Positions 43,995-52,041 of a stretch of DNA of 64,000 nt are shown here, in pieces. The stretch lies in NCBI GenBank assembly GCA_903893315.1, contig CAITLU010000057.1, positions 33,607-97,606 of the forward strand, given 5' to 3'. The stretch is from an uncultured bacterium. GTDB taxonomy: Bacteria; Desulfobacterota; Binatia; UBA1149; CAITLU01. A program made the position numbers and the translations under genes. Position 1 is the first letter of the stretch; each line of letters begins with the position of its first letter. Below the pieces are notes generated by a model, which worked only from the letters and a program-made list of their open reading frames with translations, was not told the DNA's origin and did not search any database.

Positions 43995-45419
43995 TCAGAA
44001 CTTCGCGACCGCGTCCACCTGCCAACGGTAGTCGGTGTTGCCGTTGCGACCCGGCACTGAGTCGATCGGCTTGTCGATGTACAGAGTCGAAAGCAGCGAG
44101 AGATTCTTCAACACGACGTAGCCGGCCTGGATGACGTGGCCCTTGGTGTTGGTACCGCCGCTGCGTCCGAAGTCGCTGTCGCCGAACGCCGAAAGCACCG
44201 CATCCGTCTGCAACTGCTCGTACTCGTACGTCAGGAACATGTCGTTGCGATCCGCGTACCGTCCAACTCGCGCTCCGATCTGCCAACCGACATCTTCGCT
44301 GGTCTTGGCGGCGGTGTTGTAGGCGAAATCGCCGAAAACGTTCACGGGGAAGTCCCACCAGGGAGTGGGCACCGTAACGTCGCCCGCGAGGTCCACGATG
44401 TTGTAGTCGCTGACGAAGCCCGTGATCGTGATCGGCTTCCCGTTCGCATCCTTGCCGTCGCCGTTGGGACCGAGCTTGCTGGGATCGACCGGCTTGCCGC
44501 CGACGATCTCGCCGTCCGACAACGTGACGTTGTTGGTGATGTTGAGGTCGCTGTTGGAATTGCGCGCCTTGCCGATCCAGCTTGCCTTCGAGTAGTACGA
44601 GTCTCCGAGGGCGACATTGGCGAGCACGTTGCCGAAGGCGAGGTTCGCAAGGCCCTGGAAACCGAACAGAGCCCCCTCTGAAGACGCGCTGTTTTCCGAG
44701 AATACGAACTGGCTGAGGTTGAGACCCAACCCGCGTATCACTCCGTCCTTGGACTCGATCGCTTTGATGTTCTCGAACCCACCCTCGGGCGCCAGGTCAC
44801 GATCGAACTGAAGCATGTTAGGAGCCGACGCCGGCGCGTACATGGGGTTGTAGAACTTGCCGCCCATCACCGTGAAGATCGGCCGGCTGAGCCCTATCAG
44901 TGTCGTAGGAGCGAACTTGAGATAGGCCTCGGCGATGTTGACGCTCTTGAACCCGAACGTATCGCTAAACGTCTGATTGTTGGAGATCGGGTCGGAGGCC
45001 TTTCCGCTGGCCAGCCTGAAGCCGACCTGGGTCTGATCGTTGACCTTCACCGTGGCACCGACTCGCAGACGGAAGCGGTCGCGATTGCGATCCGGACTTC
45101 CCGACTGCCAGAAACTTTCGTTGCGCACCCGCACGTCACCGAACGGGGTGATCTTGTTGACCCACTGCGGAACCTGATCGAGGATCGTTTTCGTCAGCGA
45201 AGCGGTTTCTTTCTCCGACAGAGCCGGCGCAGCCGCCGGAGTCTCGGGGGCCGCCGGGACCTGCTTGGCCGGATCCGCGGACTTCGCCTCTTTGGCCTCC
45301 GCCGGAGTGATCAGCTTCTTCTCCTGGAGTATTTCTTCGATATTTCTCGCCGTCGCTCGGCTCGCCGGCAGACACACCGCACAGACTACGGCCAGTGCCG
45401 TCCCTACTATTCGTTTCAT
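43995..45419 (-). CDS. putative outer-membrane porin
   Basis: The 474-residue protein has a signal peptide (1 to about 23), a short periplasmic part with EEILQEKKLITPAEAKEAK and a Pro/Ala linker, then a barrel of alternating strands starting at KITPFGDVRVRNESFW and ending WQVDAVAKF with the terminal Phe of outer-membrane proteins. This layout (helical N-terminal segment plus 16-strand-like barrel) fits the 'putative porin' family PF16930. It sits between pstS and the TonB operon and is probably the phosphate-regulated porin, but ion selectivity cannot be read from sequence. Start at ATG 45419 (MKRIVGTALAV) with GGAGAGCAGGGG upstream, not the longer open frame. Confidence 0.85.
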   Translation of the reverse strand: MKRIVGTALAVVCAVCLPASRATARNIEEILQEKKLITPAEAKEAKSADPAKQVPAAPETPAAAPALSEKETASLTKTILDQVPQWVNKITPFGDVRVRNESFWQSGSPDRNRDRFRLRVGATVKVNDQTQVGFRLASGKASDPISNNQTFSDTFGFKSVNIAEAYLKFAPTTLIGLSRPIFTVMGGKFYNPMYAPASAPNMLQFDRDLAPEGGFENIKAIESKDGVIRGLGLNLSQFVFSENSASSEGALFGFQGLANLAFGNVLANVALGDSYYSKASWIGKARNSNSDLNITNNVTLSDGEIVGGKPVDPSKLGPNGDGKDANGKPITITGFVSDYNIVDLAGDVTVPTPWWDFPVNVFGDFAYNTAAKTSEDVGWQIGARVGRYADRNDMFLTYEYEQLQTDAVLSAFGDSDFGRSGGTNTKGHVIQAGYVVLKNLSLLSTLYIDKPIDSVPGRNGNTDYRWQVDAVAKF

Positions 45420-45761
45420 CCCCTGCTCTCCTCTTTCGTTTTCACGTTTCGCGCCGCCCGCTCGTCCGCACGACATCGCACGGATACCCATCGCCGGCCG
45501 GCCTCACAGTTTCCGAACGGAGATTGGCAACCAAATGTTAGGAAATGATTCAGGTCCGGTTAGTTACCCGTCAAACGCCCCGCGGCGCGGGCGCCTGTTC
45601 GCCCCGCGCCGCCGCCCCGACTCGTAAACGGCTCCTCGGGACGCCTGGGTGCATCGCGCAGAGCAACAAGGCCCTCGACCGTATTATTGACGCAATTCCA
45701 ACACTTCCCTGACGCTGGGCTAGCAAGCCGCGGGTAAAAGACACCCGGTGCTGGAGGAAAC
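45420..45761. other. divergent promoter region porin / DUF3450-TonB operon
   Basis: These 342 bp between the porin (minus) and the TonB operon (plus) contain the phased heptamers at 45687-45726, closer to the plus-strand start. A ribosome-binding site GGAGGAAAC lies directly before the ATG at 45762. No gene is recognised. Confidence 0.6.
45687..45726. promoter_or_regulatory. phased heptamers upstream of the DUF3450-TonB operon, possible Pho box
   Basis: On the plus strand TTGACGC, CCAACAC, CTGACGC and CTAGCAA start at 45687, 45698, 45709 and 45720, spaced 11 bp. On the minus strand they read GCGTCAG, GTGTTGG and GCGTCAA toward the porin. Match to the TGTCA core is weaker than at 43789-43828, but period and placement (36 bp upstream of the + start) agree. 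Confidence 0.45.
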
Positions 45762-46643
45762 ATGCGTCACAACTCTTCTAAATTAGGCCTTGCGCTGGCA
45801 GGGCTGCTCTCGCTGACAGCGGCACGGACCGCCGTTGCGGCTCCGGCCGCAGCGGTCGACCGCGCAGCCGGGCAAGTCGCCGCGGTCCCCGCGGCAGCAC
45901 CCGCCGAAGCAGCTCCGCCTCCCGTGGCTCTGCCGCCCTCGACCGACAAACTCGAACGCGCGGGCGCGGAACAGATCGGGACCGACAAGGAGGCGCTGGC
46001 CTCCCAGGAGCGCATCAACAACGTGGACGACGAGACCCAGAAGCTGCTTTCGGAATATCGCAGGGCTCTTGCGGACGCAGAGAGCCACGCCGCTTATGCG
46101 GATCAGCTTGCCATTCAAATCGCTTCTCAGAACGGGGAACTGGCGACGATCCAGCACCAGCTTGACGAAGTCGAAGCCACCGCTCGCGCCGTCACGCCGT
46201 TGCAGCAGCGAATGCTGGAAACACTGAAGCAGTTCGTCGCACTCGATGTCCCCTTCCTGCTCGAAGAACGGACCAAGAGGGTTACCACCCTGGAAGATAT
46301 GATGACGCGTGCCGACGTGACCATCTCGGAGAAGTACCGGCGTATCCTCGAAGCGTATCAGGTGGAAATGGACTACGGACGCACCATCGAAGCCTACGAA
46401 GCCAAACTCGGCGACGGCGACAAGACCAGAACGGCACGCTTTCTTCGCGTCGGTCGGGTCTCGCTCCTCTATCAGACCCTGGACGGCCGAGAGACCGGGT
46501 ACTGGAACGTCCAGAAGAAAGGCTGGACCGTTGACGACGACTACGCCCACGCCTTCAAGGAAGGTGTGGCTGTTGCCCAGAAGCTGCGCGCTCCCGAGAT
46601 GCTTCTCGTACCAGTGCCGGCCCCGCAGGAGGCCCGATCGTGA
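45762..46643 (+). CDS. DUF3450 family periplasmic protein
   Basis: The protein (293 residues) has a signal peptide (1 to about 26), an Ala/Pro-rich linker, then a long coiled-coil stretch (about 75-150) and an alpha/beta C-terminal part with FLRVGRVSLLYQTLDG and GYWNVQKKGW typical of DUF3450. Members are found next to TtpC-ExbB2-ExbD2-TonB2 clusters, where they are thought to be part of the periplasmic side of the system. It is first in the operon, overlaps ttpC by 4 bases (ATGA-type), and carries a strong GGAGG ribosome-binding site. Confidence 0.88.
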   Translation: MRHNSSKLGLALAGLLSLTAARTAVAAPAAAVDRAAGQVAAVPAAAPAEAAPPPVALPPSTDKLERAGAEQIGTDKEALASQERINNVDDETQKLLSEYRRALADAESHAAYADQLAIQIASQNGELATIQHQLDEVEATARAVTPLQQRMLETLKQFVALDVPFLLEERTKRVTTLEDMMTRADVTISEKYRRILEAYQVEMDYGRTIEAYEAKLGDGDKTRTARFLRVGRVSLLYQTLDGRETGYWNVQKKGWTVDDDYAHAFKEGVAVAQKLRAPEMLLVPVPAPQEARS

Positions 46644-48037
46644 AGCCGTTGAACTTCCGCTACGCGCCCGCATTTTCGTTCCTGCTCGCGACCATAGTGC
46701 TGTCCTGGGCTGCCGCGCAGCACGTCCACGCAGCGGACAACCTCGAAGACCTGCTGGCTCAAACCCGCAACGCCCGTGCTGCCCAGGAAAAGATCAACGA
46801 GGTCCGCGAAAAGGAGTTCCTCGCGAATCGAGACCGCCAGGCCCAGCTGCTCGCAGCCGCCGTTCGGTCAAGAGACGCGGCCGAGGCCCGCAGCAAAGAA
46901 CTGTCGGCAACCTTCGACGCCAACGAAGTAAGACTCGCCGAGCAGGAAGAGTTGATGACGCAGAGGCTCGGCAGCCTCGGCGAACTTTTCGGTGTTGTCC
47001 GCCAGGTTGCCGGCGACACCTCCTCCGTTCTTTATTCTTCGCTGATCAGCGCCCAGTACCCGAAGAGGGACGAGTTCCTTGCGGGTCTCGGCAAGGCCAA
47101 GTCGCTGCCGTCCATCGAAGAGCTGGAAAGACTCTGGTACGAACTCCAGCGCGAGATGACCGAGAGCGGACGGGTAGTACGCTTCCGTTCAACCGTGGTG
47201 GAGGCGAGCGGAACCGCGAGCCAGGACGACGTCGTACGCATCGGCTCCTTCGTCGCAATGGCCGGCGGCCGCTACCTCAACTACCTGCCGGCGCTCGGAT
47301 CACTGGCGGTGCTGGCGCGCCAGCCCTCGGATCTGATCAACGCCGCCGAAAAGCTGCAAAACATTCGCAGCGGCTACACCCAAGCAGCGGTGGATCCATC
47401 GCGCGGCGTGCTGTTGTCGATGATAGTGCAACGACCCGACTTGCTCGAGCGCATCCAGAAAGGCCAGGAAGTCGGCTATCTCATCATCGCCGTCGGCGCC
47501 ATCGGAGTCCTGCTTGCACTGTACCAAGCGGTCTTCCTGCTGCGCATACGCCTGGTGGTAAAGCGCCAACTCGCCGATCTCGACCGTCCTGTCACGGACA
47601 ATCCGTTGGGCAGGGTCCTGAGTTCGATCAAGACCTCTCCCGAGAGCATCGAAGAAGACGCCGAGGTGGTCGAGCTTCGCATCTCCGAAGCGGTGCTGCG
47701 CGAAGTTCCGCGCCTCGAACGCTTTCAGGCTTTCCTGCGGCTGGCGGTGGCAGCAGGTCCGCTGCTCGGTCTGATCGGAACAGTGATGGGCATGATCATC
47801 ACGTTCCAGAGCATCACCGAGTCAGGCTCGAGCGATCCCCGTCTGATGGCCAACGGCATCGGCCAGGCAATGATAGCAACCGTGCTCGGTCTCGGAATCG
47901 CCATTCCACTGCTGTTCATGAACGCCGGCCTGGCGTCCATGTCTCGGCAGGTGGTTCAGGTTCTCGACGAACAGAGCACCGGGTTGCTGGCCGAACGTCT
48001 GGAGCGTGCCAAGGCCGAGGGTGGCCGGCGTGTATGA
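46640..48037 (+). CDS. ttpC: MotA/TolQ/ExbB-type proton channel protein with periplasmic extension (TtpC-like)
   Basis: This long ExbB-like protein has 465 residues: a signal-like N-terminus (1 to about 33), a periplasmic coiled coil (about 37-120) and a globular part, then three helices. The channel motif LAVAAGPLLGLIGTVMGMI is at about 368-386 and GIGQAMIATVLGLGIAIPLLFM in the following helix. This layout is that of TtpC, the third membrane component of TonB2 systems. It is expected to work with the short ExbB and ExbD next door in coupling the proton gradient to TonB. It is translationally coupled to DUF3450 upstream and overlaps the next gene. Confidence 0.9.
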   Translation: MKPLNFRYAPAFSFLLATIVLSWAAAQHVHAADNLEDLLAQTRNARAAQEKINEVREKEFLANRDRQAQLLAAAVRSRDAAEARSKELSATFDANEVRLAEQEELMTQRLGSLGELFGVVRQVAGDTSSVLYSSLISAQYPKRDEFLAGLGKAKSLPSIEELERLWYELQREMTESGRVVRFRSTVVEASGTASQDDVVRIGSFVAMAGGRYLNYLPALGSLAVLARQPSDLINAAEKLQNIRSGYTQAAVDPSRGVLLSMIVQRPDLLERIQKGQEVGYLIIAVGAIGVLLALYQAVFLLRIRLVVKRQLADLDRPVTDNPLGRVLSSIKTSPESIEEDAEVVELRISEAVLREVPRLERFQAFLRLAVAAGPLLGLIGTVMGMIITFQSITESGSSDPRLMANGIGQAMIATVLGLGIAIPLLFMNAGLASMSRQVVQVLDEQSTGLLAERLERAKAEGGRRV

Positions 48038-48566
48038 CGCAGTTGCCAGGTACGCGCTCGATTCGGTCGACGCGGTTCGCGACTTGATCGACGGCGGCGG
48101 CCCCTTCGTACTGGCTATCTTCCTATGCGGGGTCGCCATGTGGACCCTCGCCCTGGAACGTTACTGGTACTTCGCGCGGATTCTTCCGCGTCAGACGGAG
48201 AAGACGATACAAGCCTGGAAAGGTCGGGCCGATCACCATTCGTGGTGTGCTCACCAGATCCGCGTCGCGATGATATCGCGCCTGAACGCCTCGATGAGCG
48301 CCAACTCACCTCTGCTGCGCGTACTCGTTCCGCTCTCGCCGTTGCTCGGACTGATCGGAACCGTCGGGGGAATGCTCGAGGTGTTCGATTCGATGGCGCT
48401 CAAGGGCTCGGCCGACGCGCGGGCCATGGCCAGCGGAGTCTCGCACGCGATGATCTGTACGATGACAGGTCTCGCGATCAGCATCACCGGGCTCTACCCT
48501 GTCTTCTATTTCCGGTCGCGCACACGACGCGAAACCGAGCTGATCGGCGACAAACTGGTCTACTGA
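48030..48566 (+). CDS. exbB: ExbB-type (MotA/TolQ/ExbB) proton channel protein, short form
   Basis: This short ExbB2-like protein has 178 residues and three helices (near 20-40, 95-120 and 135-160). Channel motif: LVPLSPLLGLIGTVGGMLEVF, then ASGVSHAMICTMTGLAISI. Its GTG at 48030 overlaps the ttpC stop by 8 bases and has GAGG nine bases upstream; GTGs at 48006 and 48021 are also in frame. Together with TtpC and ExbD it forms the energising complex in the inner membrane. Confidence 0.9.
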   Translation: MYDAVARYALDSVDAVRDLIDGGGPFVLAIFLCGVAMWTLALERYWYFARILPRQTEKTIQAWKGRADHHSWCAHQIRVAMISRLNASMSANSPLLRVLVPLSPLLGLIGTVGGMLEVFDSMALKGSADARAMASGVSHAMICTMTGLAISITGLYPVFYFRSRTRRETELIGDKLVY

Positions 48567-48567
48567 T

Positions 48568-48981
48568 ATGCGGCGGCGACGACACGTAGAGGTGGAGGAC
48601 TCGACGGGCATCGACCTCGCGCCGATGCTCGACTTCGTGCTCAACCTCCTGATCTTCTTCATCATCACGGCGGTATTCGTCAAAGAAGTCGGCATCCACG
48701 TCCAGCGCCACGGCGGCGGCGCCGCCGGGCCGGCCTCCGAAAAATCGGCGGGCAGCATCTCGGTAGTCATCAAACAAGCCGGCGAGGTGCTCGTCGACAA
48801 CCGCCTGGTGGACGTCCGCGCCGTAAGAGCCAACGTCGAACGCCTGCACGCCCAGAAGCCGGCCTGGGGCGTGATGGTCACAGCCGAGCAGAGCGCGGAA
48901 ACCGGGCTTCTTGTCCAGGTGATAGATCAGATTCGTCTCGGCGGTGTCGACAACATCTCTTTCGGAACGTCGTCAAGGTAG
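48568..48981 (+). CDS. exbD: ExbD-type biopolymer transport protein, first copy
   Basis: This ExbD/TolR protein has 137 residues: a short cytoplasmic N-terminus, a helix containing the proton-pathway Asp in APMLDFVLNLLIFFI (about 15-35), and a periplasmic domain with VVIKQAGEVLVDN and QVIDQIRLGGVDNI. It follows exbB by one base. A second exbD starts 3 bases after its stop, and the two share the transmembrane segment almost exactly. Confidence 0.93.
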   Translation: MRRRRHVEVEDSTGIDLAPMLDFVLNLLIFFIITAVFVKEVGIHVQRHGGGAAGPASEKSAGSISVVIKQAGEVLVDNRLVDVRAVRANVERLHAQKPAWGVMVTAEQSAETGLLVQVIDQIRLGGVDNISFGTSSR

Positions 48982-48984
48982 GAA

Positions 48985-49401
48985 ATGCGACCACACCGCC
49001 ACACCTCCCACGAAGGCGACGAGACCGGCATCGATCTCGCGCCGATGCTCGACTTCGTGCTCAACCTTCTCATCTTCTTCATCATCACCACTTCCTTCGT
49101 CCGCGAGGCTGGAATCGCCGTCATACGCCCCGAAGCCGAAACCGCCGTCCACGAAGACACCGGCAACATCCTGGTGGCGGTGCGCCCCAACGGCGAGGTG
49201 TGGATGGACCGGCGCCAGGTAGACATGCGCGAGGTGAGGCCGACCATCGAACGCCTTCACCTGGAGCGCCCCGAAGACACGGTGGTAGTGATCGCCGACA
49301 AGTCCGCGAAAGCCGGCCTGCTTGCCCAGGTCATCGACGAGGTCAAACAGGGCGGCATCAAAGACGTGGCGATCGGCGCAACCAGCGCCGTCGGGAAGTA
49401 G
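48985..49401 (+). CDS. exbD: ExbD-type biopolymer transport protein, second copy
   Basis: This second ExbD/TolR protein has 138 residues. Its membrane segment APMLDFVLNLLIFFI is identical to the first copy at this stretch, but the periplasmic domain differs (NILVAVRPNGEVWMDRR, AGLLAQVIDEVKQGGIKDV). Single-base to three-base spacing on both sides indicates coupled translation. Two ExbD copies suggest a heteromeric ExbD pair in the complex rather than a single homodimer; this is inference. Confidence 0.93.
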   Translation: MRPHRHTSHEGDETGIDLAPMLDFVLNLLIFFIITTSFVREAGIAVIRPEAETAVHEDTGNILVAVRPNGEVWMDRRQVDMREVRPTIERLHLERPEDTVVVIADKSAKAGLLAQVIDEVKQGGIKDVAIGATSAVGK

Positions 49402-49404
49402 CCA

Positions 49405-50055
49405 GTGACGATCCTGCGTTTTCCTATCGCTTTCCTGTTCGCGGTCCTGCTGATCGTGACTCTGTTCTCGTTCCTCCACACGATGACCAACGTCCGCAAT
49501 TCCTCGGATTCGACTGCCGTCACGCTCTCCAAAGTCGAGTTCGTGCGACTGCACCGCGAAATGGAAGTCGAAGAAAAGAAACGCGAGAAGCCCCAGCGCG
49601 TCAAACCCGAGCAAGCCCCCGTCACCCCGACGATGGCGGTAGCCCAAGAAAAAGGAATCGACCTCGGTCTCGACGTACAGGCAATCGCTGCCGGTATCGG
49701 CGCCGAATTCGGTTCGGCCGGCGGCGGCGGCGGCGACGGCCGCGGCATTCCCGGTGGGCTCGCGTTCGGAGGCGGGATGTCCGATCGCGGAGCCCTGCCC
49801 CTGGTCCGCGTCGAACCCCAGTACCCGCCGCAAGCGGCGCGTCGCGGCCTCGAAGGCTGGGTGCAACTGCGTTTCAACATCTCTACCGCCGGGTCCGTCA
49901 AGGACGCGGTGGTCGTCAAGTCGAGCAGCTCGCTGTTCGATCGCGCCGCCGTCCAAGCGGTCAACAAATGGAAGTACCAACCCCAGGTTCAAGGGGGAAC
50001 CCCGATGGAAACCCAAGGCATCGAGGTGGTGCTCCGCTTCGAGTTGGACAAGTAG
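49405..50055 (+). CDS. tonB: TonB-like energy transducer (TonB2 type)
   Basis: This protein (216 residues) has an N-terminal helix (about 5-27), a short charged/Pro stretch (KKREKPQRVKPEQAP), a Gly-rich linker (about 97-118), and a C-terminal TonB domain (about 130-216, VRVEPQYPPQAARRGLEGWV with KWKYQPQVQGG). The proline span is short compared with classical TonB, as in TonB2 proteins. It starts with GTG 3 bases after exbD. It would transmit force to an outer-membrane receptor or porin. No TonB-dependent receptor gene is in the window. Confidence 0.9.
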   Translation: MTILRFPIAFLFAVLLIVTLFSFLHTMTNVRNSSDSTAVTLSKVEFVRLHREMEVEEKKREKPQRVKPEQAPVTPTMAVAQEKGIDLGLDVQAIAAGIGAEFGSAGGGGGDGRGIPGGLAFGGGMSDRGALPLVRVEPQYPPQAARRGLEGWVQLRFNISTAGSVKDAVVVKSSSSLFDRAAVQAVNKWKYQPQVQGGTPMETQGIEVVLRFELDK

Positions 50056-50060
50056 GAACC

Positions 50061-51368
50061 ATGAAGTTTTCACTCCTCTCGCTGCTGCTTCTTTCCTTAC
50101 TCGCATCGACGGTCAGCGCCGCAACTGACGCCGGACCTCAGCCGACTCCCGATGCGACGAAAGCCCACAAAGCCGTCGCGCTGAACCCGGCCATCGCGGA
50201 AAGACTTCTTCGTGCCAATGCGTTGCTGGAAAAGGACAAGTCCGACGACGCTCTCGAAGTCGTCAATGAGTTGGCCGGCCTACGCAAGCTCGGCCCCTCC
50301 GACATCGCGCAGATCCACCGCTTCCGCGGATACATCCTCATTTCCAAGGGAGACTCGGCCGCGGCTGCGAAAGAATTCGAAACTTCGCTAGGCCAGAACG
50401 CACTCGACGAAGGTGCGCGAATGGGAATGACCTATTCTCTGGCGCAGATCTACACGCAGACCGGCAACTACGATCGTGCGTTGGACCTCATCAACGACTG
50501 GTTCGTGTCCGCCGGTAACCCCAAACCCGACGCCTACTTCCTGAAGGCCATGATCCTGGTCCAACAGGAAAAGTTCGCCGACGCCCTCGTCCCTGCCCGC
50601 ACTGCTATCGAGAACAGCGCCCAGGCACACGAAAGCTGGTTGCAGCTCCTGGCAGCCATACAGTTCGAGCTTCACGACTATGCCGGGGTAGCGTCTACAT
50701 TGGAGCGCCTGGTCGTCGTGGCGCCAAAGACAAAACGATACTGGGTCCAACTCGCTTCGATCCAAAACGCGCTGGACAAAGACGACGAGGCGCTTGCAAC
50801 ACTCAGCCTTGCCCACCAGGCGAAGCTCCTGGACGCTGACCGCGAGTATCGCCAACTCGCGCGCCTCTCCTTCGGGAGGGAGCTTCCATACCGTTGCGCC
50901 GAGACCCTCGAAGAAGGAATGAGCGCCGGAGTCGTGACAGCCGACGCCGATTCCTACGACCTTCTGGCCAACTGCTACATCGCTGCGCGCGAAACCGACC
51001 GGGCGTTGACGCCGCTGGAAAAGGCCGGAGAGTTGGCGCCCGACGGCCAGAGCTACTTGCTGCTGGGCCAGCTCCACCTGCAGCGCGATCGCTTCGAACC
51101 GGCCCGCGTAGCGCTGACCAAGGCGTTGGCAAAGGCCAAGCCCGACCAACGCTCATCTATCGAGCTTCTGCTCGGCATCGCCCAACTCGGGTTGGACCAC
51201 TTCGATGAAGCCGAGCGCTCTTTCCGCGCGGCCGGCAGCGATACCAAAACCAGCGCGGCGGCCGAAAGTTACCTGAAGCACCTCGCGCAGGAACGAGTCC
51301 GACGCGACGGCCGCCAAGCCACTGCGCAAAACTCTTCCGAAGACACGACGACCGCCAGTGCCGACTAG
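50061..51368 (+). CDS. periplasmic TPR-repeat protein of the TonB2-type operon
   Basis: The 435-residue protein has a signal peptide (1 to about 21) and tetratricopeptide-like repeats through most of its length (GYILISKGDSAAAAKEFE, AQIYTQTGNYDRALDLI, YLLLGQLHLQRDRFEPA). A TPR protein closes TonB2 clusters in Vibrio and related bacteria, where it aids the system from the periplasm. The ATG at 50061 follows AGGA six bases upstream. The frame is open far upstream, but that part overlaps tonB and exbD and is not used. Confidence 0.88.
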   Translation: MKFSLLSLLLLSLLASTVSAATDAGPQPTPDATKAHKAVALNPAIAERLLRANALLEKDKSDDALEVVNELAGLRKLGPSDIAQIHRFRGYILISKGDSAAAAKEFETSLGQNALDEGARMGMTYSLAQIYTQTGNYDRALDLINDWFVSAGNPKPDAYFLKAMILVQQEKFADALVPARTAIENSAQAHESWLQLLAAIQFELHDYAGVASTLERLVVVAPKTKRYWVQLASIQNALDKDDEALATLSLAHQAKLLDADREYRQLARLSFGRELPYRCAETLEEGMSAGVVTADADSYDLLANCYIAARETDRALTPLEKAGELAPDGQSYLLLGQLHLQRDRFEPARVALTKALAKAKPDQRSSIELLLGIAQLGLDHFDEAERSFRAAGSDTKTSAAAESYLKHLAQERVRRDGRQATAQNSSEDTTTASAD

Positions 51369-51371
51369 GAT

Positions 51372-51411
51372 CTGTCAGCCGGTTGCAAGATTCACTGCCG
51401 CAGTCTGTTCA
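51372..51411 (+). promoter_or_regulatory. phased heptamers upstream of the FKBP gene, possible Pho box
   Basis: CTGTCAG, TTGCAAG, ACTGCCG and CTGTTCA start at 51372, 51383, 51394 and 51405, 11 bp apart. The first two repeat the pattern of the pstS array (NTGTCAG then TTGyAAG). They lie just after the TPR gene and 106 bp upstream of the FKBP start, in the direction of that gene. Confidence 0.45.
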
Positions 51412-51516
51412 ACAATTTCCCAACGCAAGACGGGCGTGCCCAATCGGCTCGGCAATAAGCCGATTCGTTCTCAAGGGATCGCCGACGGTCTTGCCTACAG
51501 CCCAGGAGTTGCTCCA

Positions 51517-52041
51517 ATGAACATCCACGCATTAATCGTCATGCTCGCACTCACGTTGACGGCTCACGTTGCCAGCGCCGGCGAAACCGGCGACCACGCC
51601 GTGAAACCCGCTGCCATGGAGGCAGTAACCGACACTGCGACAAAAGCCACCGGAGCGGGCATCACGACTCCGAGCGGTCTTCAGTACGAAGTCATGCGAG
51701 AAGGAAGCGGGACGCCTCCTTTGGCGAGGGACACGGTCACGATCGCGTTCCGAGGTTTCCTGCTCGACGGGCGCGAGTTCGACAGCTCGGAGAGGCGTCA
51801 CACGACCCAGACGTTTCCGCTGCACCGAGTCATTCCAGGTTGGACAGAAGGAATACAGCTCATGAACGAAAAAGCTAAATACCGCTTCACCGTCCCCGCC
51901 AACCTCGCCTACGGCGCGACCGGCGCTCCGTCGATGGTTCCTCCGGTTCCTCCCGACGCGACACTCGTTTTCGAGATCGAGTTGCTCAAGATCGCCCGCT
52001 GGGGTTACGGAGAAAAGTCCGCCGCCGCTACCGCGAAGTGA
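51517..52041 (+). CDS. secreted FKBP-type peptidyl-prolyl isomerase
   Basis: This peptidyl-prolyl cis-trans isomerase has 174 residues, with a signal peptide (1-22, ends VASA) and one FKBP domain (about 48-165: SGLQYEVMREGSG, DTVTIAFRGFLLDGREFDSS, VIPGWTEGIQLM, RFTVPANLAYGATG, LVFEIELLKI). The active-site core is intact. It should help fold exported proteins in the periplasm or outer membrane, perhaps the porin or TonB-system parts encoded nearby. AGGAG lies 9 bases before ATG 51517. It overlaps the next gene by 4 bases (GTGA), so it is coupled to the TMTC-like gene. Confidence 0.93.
   Translation: MNIHALIVMLALTLTAHVASAGETGDHAVKPAAMEAVTDTATKATGAGITTPSGLQYEVMREGSGTPPLARDTVTIAFRGFLLDGREFDSSERRHTTQTFPLHRVIPGWTEGIQLMNEKAKYRFTVPANLAYGATGAPSMVPPVPPDATLVFEIELLKIARWGYGEKSAAATAK

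Noticed and set aside
49200..50060. Extension of the TPR protein upstream to 49200
   Set aside because: It runs antiphase through exbD and tonB; the signal peptide and Shine-Dalgarno at 50061 fix the true start.
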